Below are positions 14,494 to 19,937 of a stretch of DNA of 19,937 bases, in pieces. The notes below the pieces were generated by a model. The model searched no databases and was not told the DNA's origin. It was given only the letters and a program-made list of their open reading frames with translations. Source of the DNA: Microbacteriaceae bacterium (GTDB taxonomy: Bacteria; Actinomycetota; Actinomycetes; Actinomycetales; Microbacteriaceae); the NCBI GenBank assembly GCA_947454285.1, contig CANGJO010000009.1, forward strand, positions 1-19,937, in the 5' to 3' direction. The stretch's first letter is position 1. Each line of letters opens with the position of its first letter. Position numbers and translations under genes: made by a program.

Positions 14494-15732
14494 CTATACC
14501 TGAGCCTTGCGCCCTCGCAGGCTAGTAATCGCTGCGAAGATCACTATCAAGAACACCGGAATTAGCGCGGCAAGATTCAGCCCCAAGAACATGAAGGCCG
14601 CAAGAATCGTGCCGGCCACAGCGCCACCAAAGGCGCCCGAGAGATTCATTAGTGCATCGCTCAAACCTTGCACATTGGTCTTTTCTTCAACCGGCAGTGT
14701 TGCTGTCAAAAGTGCGGCGCCACCAACGGTTGATGCCGACCAACCCAGACCAAGCAAGAACAGTCCAATCGTCACCGCTAGGCGACTGTCTTGACCAAAG
14801 CCGGCAACCGCTAGAGCGGCCACATAAATTGACTGACCAAGAATCACGGTTTGCACGCGACCGATTTTGTCTGACAGCCAACCAAAGATCGGCGAGAACG
14901 CATACATTCCGGCAATGTGCAGGCTGATGGTGAAACCAACCACCACCAGGTCAAAACCCATGCCCTTCATGTGTATCGGGGTCATTGACATCACAGACAC
15001 CATCACCATGTGGCTCAGCGCGATTGAAGTGATTGCCAACGCTGCCAACGGATATTTACGTAGCGTTGCGATTGCGGTGGCGAATGAGGTCTTACCTTTG
15101 ATCTTGGCGGCGTTCAAATCTTTCGCAACCAAAAGTGGATCTGGGCGAAGGCCAAACCAGAAAACCGACGTTGCTGCGATTTGCGAAAGAATCGTGAAAA
15201 GAAACGGACCAGTCATAGGCGGCAGGTGAAGGGCGTGGCCAACGATTTCACCGGGGCCAAACATGTTTGGACCAATCACTGCACCAAAAGTTGTTGCCCA
15301 AACCACCACCGATAGGTCTCGACCGGTTGATCGCGTGGACGGCAAGTCTGTTGCCGCGAATCGCGCCTGCAATCCAACCGCGGAACCTGCGCCAAGTAGG
15401 AACAGTGCTAGCAAAAGCAGCGGAAACCATTCAACGATTGCCGAAGTGATAACCAGAACGGCGCCAGTGATCGCCAGCGCTGCTCCGGTGGCTAGTGCCA
15501 CGCGACGACCGCGAGCAAAGGCTAGCCGGGCCAGCGGAATTGCCCAGCTGGCTGCACCCAGGGTGCTAAAAGTTGCGGCCGAACCAGCCCAGGCCGGTGA
15601 GCCAGAAAGGTGGGCCGCCAGCAGCGAACCTATTGACAGCGTGGAACCAAGCCCAAACCCCGATAGCACCTGGCCCGCCGTTAGTACCTTGATGGTGCGT
15701 TTTTGCAGGAAATCCAAGCCAGTAGGGGTCAT
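14494..15732 (-). CDS. MFS transporter (12-TM type), substrate unknown
   Basis: A 412-aa, strongly hydrophobic protein of the major facilitator superfamily. The motif A loop between helices 8 and 9 is GWLSDKIGRVQTVILGQ (a GxLxDxxGR form), and a looser counterpart, LARLAFARGRRVAL, follows helix 2. GLQARFAATDLPSTRSTGRD and VVWATTFGAVIGPN mark the central N-half helices and recall a group common in actinobacteria. Two six-helix halves are separated by a polar loop around LRPDPLLVAKDLNAAKIKGK. The substrate is unknown. It is divergent from leuC across 72 bases, at a position where other actinobacteria carry an IclR-type regulator. TAGGCT lies 6 nt before the ATG and no ribosome binding site is present, indicating leaderless translation. 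Confidence 0.88.
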   Translation of the reverse strand: MTPTGLDFLQKRTIKVLTAGQVLSGFGLGSTLSIGSLLAAHLSGSPAWAGSAATFSTLGAASWAIPLARLAFARGRRVALATGAALAITGAVLVITSAIVEWFPLLLLALFLLGAGSAVGLQARFAATDLPSTRSTGRDLSVVVWATTFGAVIGPNMFGPGEIVGHALHLPPMTGPFLFTILSQIAATSVFWFGLRPDPLLVAKDLNAAKIKGKTSFATAIATLRKYPLAALAITSIALSHMVMVSVMSMTPIHMKGMGFDLVVVGFTISLHIAGMYAFSPIFGWLSDKIGRVQTVILGQSIYVAALAVAGFGQDSRLAVTIGLFLLGLGWSASTVGGAALLTATLPVEEKTNVQGLSDALMNLSGAFGGAVAGTILAAFMFLGLNLAALIPVFLIVIFAAITSLRGRKAQV

Positions 15733-15738
15733 CTGGCC

Positions 15739-15744
15739 AGCCTA
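15739..15744 (-). promoter_or_regulatory. -10 element for a leaderless MFS transcript
   Basis: On the minus strand TAGGCT is followed by exactly 6 nt and the ATG. The 8-bp palindrome CTGGCCAG (15733-15740) overlaps this promoter and could be an operator or chance. Confidence 0.5.
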
Positions 15745-15772
15745 TACCGCTGCAATCTAGGCACACCCGCGG

Positions 15773-15778
15773 TAAACT
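15773..15778 (+). promoter_or_regulatory. Candidate -10 element for the leuCD unit
   Basis: TAAACT, identical to the leuB hexamer, lies 26 nt before the leuC ATG. It would give a leader of about 20 nt containing GAGGT (15796-15800), so leuC unlike its divergent neighbour would be Shine-Dalgarno led. Confidence 0.5.
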
Positions 15779-15804
15779 TGGGGTTCGATCATTTTGAGGT
15801 GTTT

Positions 15805-17226
15805 ATGACAGCTAAGCCGCTGACTCTGGCTGAAAAAGTATGGAATGACCATTTGGTCGCCAAGGGCGAAAATGGCTCACCAGACCTGCTTTACATTGAT
15901 CTTCACCTTGTTCACGAGGTCACCAGCCCACAAGCTTTCGATGGTTTGCGTCTTGCCGGTCGCCAGGTGCGCCGCCCAGACCTAACCATTGCCACAGAAG
16001 ATCACAACACCCCAACCTGGGACATCGATAAGCCGATCGCCGATCCGACCAGTCGCACACAAATTGAGGCGCTGCGCAGCAACGCCAAGGAATTTGGCAT
16101 TCGTATTCACTCGCTTGGTGATATTGATCAGGGAATCGTTCACGTGGTTGGCCCACAGCTTGGTCTAACCATGCCGGGCATCACCGTGGTTTGCGGTGAC
16201 TCACACACTTCAACTCACGGCGCCTTTGGTGCACTTGCCATGGGTATCGGCACCAGCGAGGTTGAGCACGTTCTTGCCACTCAGACTCTGCCGCTAAAGC
16301 AGTTCAAGACCATGGCGATCAACGTTGAGGGAACCTTGCGTCCGGGCGTTACCGCAAAAGACATCATTCTTGCCGTGATCGCAAAGATCGGCACCGGCGG
16401 TGGCCAGGGTTACGTTCTCGAGTATCGGGGTTCTGCAATTCGTGCGCTTTCAATGGAAGCTCGAATGACAATTTGCAACATGTCGATTGAGGCGGGTGCG
16501 CGTGCCGGAATGGTTGCGCCGGACCAAATTACTTTTGACTACCTAAAGGGTCGTCCGCACGCACCACAGGGCACCGATTGGGATGCGGCGGTTGAATACT
16601 GGAAGACTTTGCCAACCGATGATGGTGCAAAGTTTGACGAAGAAGTTTTCTTGGATGCAAACACTCTTGATCCGTTTGTGACTTGGGGAACTAACCCAGG
16701 TCAGGGTGTGAGCTTGCTTGACGTTGTGCCAAATCCGGCAGACATTGCAGATCCAAACGAGAAAGCCGCTGCCGAGCGCGCACTTGAATACATGGATCTA
16801 ACTCCGGGCACCAAAATGAAAGACATCAAGGTTGACACCGTGTTCCTTGGCTCTTGCACCAACTCACGCATCGAAGATCTTCGTGCCGCTGCCGAAATTA
16901 TTCAGGGCAAGCAAAAAGCAGATGGTGTTCGTTTCATGGTTGTCCCTGGCTCTGCTCGCGTGCGTTTGCAGGCTGAGGCAGAGGGCCTAGACAAGATCTT
17001 TAAAGACTTTGGTGCCGAGTGGCGCTTTGCCGGTTGCTCAATGTGTTTGGGAATGAACCCAGACCAGCTAGCACCGGGTGAGCGTGCAGCATCAACCTCT
17101 AACCGCAACTTTGAGGGCCGCCAGGGTAAGGGTGCACGCACTCACTTGGTATCGCCACTGGTTGCCGCGGCCACCGCAATTCGCGGAACACTTTCTTCAC
17201 CAGCAGACCTTGAAGGAGCAAACTAA
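15805..17226 (+). CDS. leuC: 3-isopropylmalate dehydratase large subunit
   Basis: LeuC with LeuD isomerises 2- to 3-isopropylmalate through a 4Fe-4S cluster. The protein is 473 aa, normal for the family. The three cluster ligands are C351 (LGSCTNSRIEDLR) and C411/C414 (GCSMCLGMNPDQ). Other family blocks are LYIDLHLVHEVTSPQAFDGL, GDSHTSTHGAFGALAMGIGT and RNFEGRQG. ATG 15805 (MTAKPLTLAEKVW) matches family N termini and has GAGGT just upstream; the reading frame stays open 34 codons further upstream but would run into the MFS gene and its promoter. Its TAA overlaps the leuD ATG by one base (TAATG), so the two subunits are translationally coupled. Confidence 0.97.
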   Translation: MTAKPLTLAEKVWNDHLVAKGENGSPDLLYIDLHLVHEVTSPQAFDGLRLAGRQVRRPDLTIATEDHNTPTWDIDKPIADPTSRTQIEALRSNAKEFGIRIHSLGDIDQGIVHVVGPQLGLTMPGITVVCGDSHTSTHGAFGALAMGIGTSEVEHVLATQTLPLKQFKTMAINVEGTLRPGVTAKDIILAVIAKIGTGGGQGYVLEYRGSAIRALSMEARMTICNMSIEAGARAGMVAPDQITFDYLKGRPHAPQGTDWDAAVEYWKTLPTDDGAKFDEEVFLDANTLDPFVTWGTNPGQGVSLLDVVPNPADIADPNEKAAAERALEYMDLTPGTKMKDIKVDTVFLGSCTNSRIEDLRAAAEIIQGKQKADGVRFMVVPGSARVRLQAEAEGLDKIFKDFGAEWRFAGCSMCLGMNPDQLAPGERAASTSNRNFEGRQGKGARTHLVSPLVAAATAIRGTLSSPADLEGAN

Positions 17227-17825
17227 TGGAAAAGTTTGAAGTCTTCACCGGAGTTGCCGTTCCACTTCGTCGTTCGAATGTAGACACCGATCAGATCATT
17301 CCTGCCGTCTACTTGAAGCGCATCACCAAAACCGGCTTCGAGGACGCGCTGTTCTCTGCCTGGCGCAACGATCCTGAATTTGTTTTGAACCAAGAGCCAT
17401 ACAAAAACGGTCAGGTGCTAGTTGCCGGCCCGGACTTTGGTACCGGTTCATCACGCGAGCACGCTGTGTGGGCACTTCGCGACTACGGCTTCAAGGCGGT
17501 TTTCGCCAGCAAGTTCGCCGACATCTTCCGCGGTAACTCTGGCAAGCAGGGACTAGTCACCGGTGTGATCAGCGAAGCCGACACAGAAAAACTTTGGCAG
17601 GCAATTGAAGCCAACCCTGGCTCATCAATCACCGTGAACCTGGTTGATCAGACTGCCAGTATCGGTGATTTGATCGTGCACTTTGACATTGACGAATACA
17701 CCAAGTGGCGTTTGCTTGAGGGTCTTGACGACATTGGTCTGACTTTGCGCGACGAACAGGCAATCACAGATTTCGAAGCCAAGCGCGAAGCGTGGCGTCC
17801 AAAGACCCTACCGGCTAGGAACTAA
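17226..17825 (+). CDS. leuD: 3-isopropylmalate dehydratase small subunit
   Basis: A 199-aa aconitase-swivel-domain protein that supplies substrate-recognition residues to LeuC. Motifs seen are VPLRRSNVDTDQIIPAVYL near the N terminus, AGPDFGTGSSREHAVWALRD, and SKFADIFRGNSGKQGL. Length is typical. It overlaps the leuC stop by one base, and the GGAG at the end of leuC (about 17215-17218) provides the ribosome binding site. murA starts 2 bases after its stop, so leucine synthesis and peptidoglycan synthesis genes share one transcript here, an arrangement common in this family of actinobacteria. Confidence 0.97.
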   Translation: MEKFEVFTGVAVPLRRSNVDTDQIIPAVYLKRITKTGFEDALFSAWRNDPEFVLNQEPYKNGQVLVAGPDFGTGSSREHAVWALRDYGFKAVFASKFADIFRGNSGKQGLVTGVISEADTEKLWQAIEANPGSSITVNLVDQTASIGDLIVHFDIDEYTKWRLLEGLDDIGLTLRDEQAITDFEAKREAWRPKTLPARN

Positions 17826-17827
17826 TC

Positions 17828-19141
17828 ATGAGTCAAATCACAGTCACCGGTGGCAAGCCACTAAAGGGTCGCGTTGATCTAAAGGGTGCCAAGAACTTAG
17901 TTACCAAGGCCATGGTTGCCGCGCTGCTGGGCGATGGCCCAAGCGTTCTAAAAGACGTGCCTCTAATCAGTGACGTTGAAATCGTTTCACGTTTGCTTCA
18001 GCTGCACGGCGTAAAGATTGAACACACCGATGACGGCGTGATGTCTCTAGACCCAAGCAACGTGGCATCTGCTCGCATGATCGACATCGATGCCCACGCG
18101 GGTTCGTCACGTATTCCAATTCTTTTCTGTGGTCCATTGCTACACCGATTGGGTGAAGCGTTTATTCCAGGTCTTGGTGGTTGCCACATTGGTGACCGAC
18201 CAATCGACTACCACTTTGAAGTACTGCGCAACTTTGGTGCAGTTATTGAAGAACTTGAAAACGGAACTCGTCTTTCTGCACCAAAGGGATTGAAGGGCGC
18301 AAAGATTTCGTTGCCATATCCATCGGTTGGTGCAACAGAGCAGGTGTTGCTAACTGCAACCCGTGCCGAGGGCCTAACTGAACTTTCTGGTGCAGCGATT
18401 GAGCCAGAAATCATGGACCTGATTGCAATCCTGCAAAAGATGGGCGCCATCATCTCTGTAGACACCGATCGCGTGATTCGCATCGAGGGCGTTAAAGAAC
18501 TTTCCGGTTACAACCACCGTGCACTTTTTGACCGCAACGAGGCAGCTTCTTGGGCCTGTGCGGCGCTGGCAACCAACGGTGACATTTTTGTTGGCGGTGC
18601 ACGTCAGCAAGAAATGACAACTTTCCTAAACGTGTTCCGCAAAGTTGGTGGCGCGTTTGAAATTCAAGATGACGGTATTCGTTTCTTCCACCCGGGCGGC
18701 GACCTAAAGCCGGTTGTGCTTGAGACCGATGTTCACCCTGGATTCATGACCGACTGGCAGCAGCCCCTTGTAGTTGCGCTAACTCAGGCAAAGGGCCTTT
18801 CGATCATTCACGAGACCGTTTACGAAAACCGATTTGGTTTCACCGACGCACTCGTGCAAATGGGTGCGCAGATTCAGATCTATCGTGAGTGTCTTGGTGG
18901 CACCGCCTGCCGCTTTGGTCAGCGTAACTTCAACCACTCGGCAGTAATCTCTGGCCCAACCCCGTTGCACGCGGCAGACATTCGAGTACCTGACTTGCGC
19001 GGTGGTTTCAGCCACATGGTTGCAGCCCTTGCTGCCAAGGGAACCTCAAACGTGACCAACGTTCAGTTGATCTCTCGTGGCTACGAGCACTTCTTGCAAA
19101 AACTCACCGACCTCGGCGCTGACTTTACCTACAGCGAGTAA
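17828..19141 (+). CDS. murA: UDP-N-acetylglucosamine 1-carboxyvinyltransferase
   Basis: MurA transfers enolpyruvate from PEP to UDP-GlcNAc, the first committed step of peptidoglycan synthesis, in the cytoplasm. At 437 aa it is slightly longer than the roughly 420-aa enterobacterial enzyme. K22 and N23 (KGAKN) match the substrate-binding pair; the loop cysteine is C119 in LGGCHIGDRPIDYHFE, so the usual fosfomycin-sensitive Cys is present; the catalytic Asp corresponds to D309 in HPGFMTDWQQPL; LRGGFSHMVAALAAKG carries the conserved late Arg. It starts 2 nt after leuD. Whether the genome has a second MurA cannot be seen. Confidence 0.95.
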   Translation: MSQITVTGGKPLKGRVDLKGAKNLVTKAMVAALLGDGPSVLKDVPLISDVEIVSRLLQLHGVKIEHTDDGVMSLDPSNVASARMIDIDAHAGSSRIPILFCGPLLHRLGEAFIPGLGGCHIGDRPIDYHFEVLRNFGAVIEELENGTRLSAPKGLKGAKISLPYPSVGATEQVLLTATRAEGLTELSGAAIEPEIMDLIAILQKMGAIISVDTDRVIRIEGVKELSGYNHRALFDRNEAASWACAALATNGDIFVGGARQQEMTTFLNVFRKVGGAFEIQDDGIRFFHPGGDLKPVVLETDVHPGFMTDWQQPLVVALTQAKGLSIIHETVYENRFGFTDALVQMGAQIQIYRECLGGTACRFGQRNFNHSAVISGPTPLHAADIRVPDLRGGFSHMVAALAAKGTSNVTNVQLISRGYEHFLQKLTDLGADFTYSE

Positions 19142-19160
19142 TTCCATGGCCAAGCCAAAA

Positions 19161-19165
19161 AAGGA
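19161..19165 (+). promoter_or_regulatory. Ribosome binding site deciding the plsC start
   Basis: AAGGA lies 7 nt before ATG 19173. The in-frame ATG at 19146 has no comparable upstream sequence. Confidence 0.55.
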
Positions 19166-19172
19166 ACTACCA

Positions 19173-19928
19173 ATGCCGAAGATCAATTCTTCGGAACGCC
19201 ACTTTGTGCTTGCCCTAGTTGCAACAATCTTGATCCCGATTGTGCGGTTGCTTTTTGTAGTCAAGCCAAAAGGTATCGAGAAGCTGCCAAAACATGGTTC
19301 ATATATTTTGGTGGCGAATCACGTGACCAACGTTGATGCCCTAGCAGTGGCCTATTTGGTGTACGTGCAACTTAAGCGAGCACCACACTTCTTGGCCAAA
19401 GAGAGCTTGTTCCGCGTACCGGTTATCGGTTCAATTCTTCGTGCCGCGGGTCAGATTCCGGTTTACCGTTCTGGCCACCGAAATGACACCCCGCTAAAGG
19501 CAGCGCACGCTTATCTAGAGGCTGGTCACACCATCGCGATTTTCCCTGAGGGCACTTTGACCCGCAGCCCAGAGCTTTGGCCAATGCGCGGCAAGTCGGG
19601 TGCAATTCGTTTGGCGCTGGAAACCGGTGTTCCGGTTTATCCAGTTGGGCAATGGGGTAGCGAACAGATCTTGCCGCAGTACGGAAGTAAGTTCCGCCCG
19701 GGTTTCTGGAAGCCGGTGAACATGATCATTGGCGATGAAATTGATTTGAGCAACTATCGAAAGCGTCAACTCAATCCGGATGAGTTAAACCAGGCAACCA
19801 AAGTTGTAATGCAGACTATTACAGAGCTCGTCGAGGAACTTCGCGGCGAGAAGGCTCCGTTGGAATTGTGGGACCCAGCCAAGGCAGGTCAAACAACCAG
19901 CGGCAACTTCAAGAAGGCGAGTAAGTAA
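19173..19928 (+). CDS. plsC: 1-acyl-sn-glycerol-3-phosphate acyltransferase (PlsC family)
   Basis: A 251-aa acyltransferase that makes phosphatidic acid from lysophosphatidic acid at the membrane. An N-terminal hydrophobic helix (VLALVATILIPIVRLLFVV) precedes the catalytic NHVTNVDAL (the H-x4-D motif). Block II is VYRSG, and block III IAIFPEGTLTRS; PVYPVGQWGS is the fourth block. I prefer ATG 19173 because AAGGA at 19161-19165 is ideally spaced; ATG 19146 would add MAKPKKELP and cannot be excluded. It follows murA by about 31 bases with no terminator and shares the leuCD-murA transcript. Confidence 0.93.
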   Translation: MPKINSSERHFVLALVATILIPIVRLLFVVKPKGIEKLPKHGSYILVANHVTNVDALAVAYLVYVQLKRAPHFLAKESLFRVPVIGSILRAAGQIPVYRSGHRNDTPLKAAHAYLEAGHTIAIFPEGTLTRSPELWPMRGKSGAIRLALETGVPVYPVGQWGSEQILPQYGSKFRPGFWKPVNMIIGDEIDLSNYRKRQLNPDELNQATKVVMQTITELVEELRGEKAPLELWDPAKAGQTTSGNFKKASK

Positions 19929-19930
19929 AC

Positions 19931-19937
19931 ATGGCAA
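19931..19937 (+). CDS. Start of the next gene, cut by the window edge (gpsA by synteny)
   Basis: ATG GCA A begins 2 bases after the plsC stop and continues outside the window. Only two codons are visible, so identity rests on synteny: in Microbacteriaceae, NAD(P)-dependent glycerol-3-phosphate dehydrogenase (gpsA) usually follows murA-plsC. This is inference. Confidence 0.4.

Noticed and set aside
15733..15740. CTGGCCAG palindrome as an IclR-type operator
   Set aside because: Eight-base palindromes are common by chance, and it does not resemble a site I can name; mentioned only as overlapping the MFS promoter.
15263..15760. 165-codon open frame on the + strand opposite the MFS gene
   Set aside because: It is antisense to a well-supported membrane protein, has a low-complexity Ala/Pro/Arg-rich composition typical of shadow frames, and has no ribosome binding site or family motif.
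15703..15804. 34-codon upstream extension of leuC
   Set aside because: It overlaps the divergent MFS gene and both promoters, and family N termini match MTAKPLTLAEKVW at 15805.
1..19937. CRISPR array, prophage, insertion sequence or secondary-metabolite cluster
   Set aside because: No regularly spaced repeats, transposase or integrase motifs, terminal inverted repeats, or synthase domains were seen; nearly all sequence is core metabolism.

Overview
This window is a chromosomal stretch from a high-density, moderate-GC actinobacterium. Protein sequences and gene order (ilvD-ilvB-ilvN-ilvC, serA, leuB-ilvE, a fumarylacetoacetate-hydrolase-family gene, gltX, tRNA-Gln, tRNA-Glu, leuC-leuD-murA-plsC) are those of Microbacteriaceae. 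GC that looks only slightly above 50%, very short intergenic gaps and CTA/TCA-rich codon use point to a small-genome aquatic lineage of the Rhodoluna/Aquiluna kind. The genus is an inference, not something the sequence proves.

Layout. Positions 1-4391 hold the end of ilvD and complete ilvB, ilvN and ilvC, closed by a strong intrinsic terminator at about 4422-4458. Positions 4465-7067 hold serA (with a probable TTG start), a one-domain rhodanese and a SAM-dependent methyltransferase. Positions 7091-10052 hold leuB, ilvE and a FAH-family hydrolase. gltX follows with almost no leader, then tRNA-Gln(CUG) with its own promoter and a terminator.

Between tRNA-Gln and tRNA-Glu lies a less conserved block. 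It has a reverse-strand metallo-beta-lactamase-fold hydrolase, a divergent truncated P-type-ATPase-like protein whose catalytic motifs are destroyed, and a diacylglycerol-kinase-family lipid kinase. tRNA-Glu(CUC) and a terminator follow, then a reverse-strand MFS transporter. leuC-leuD-murA-plsC run to the right edge, where a further gene (gpsA by synteny) just begins.

How the genes work together. IlvB/IlvN, IlvC, IlvD and IlvE form the valine/isoleucine pathway; LeuC/LeuD, LeuB and IlvE make leucine. leuA and ilvA are not in the window. SerA starts serine synthesis. GltX charges tRNA-Glu and, in actinobacteria lacking GlnRS, also tRNA-Gln before amidation; both substrate tRNAs are encoded close by. 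MurA and PlsC serve peptidoglycan and phospholipid synthesis. Several genes (MFS, the ATPase-like protein, probably the hydrolase and gltX) appear to be transcribed leaderless, with a TANNNT-type -10 about 6 nt before the start codon.

The most unusual item is the P-type-ATPase-derived soluble pseudoenzyme at 12435-13412. No CRISPR array, prophage, insertion sequence or biosynthetic cluster is visible, and there is no gene-free stretch longer than about 150 bases.
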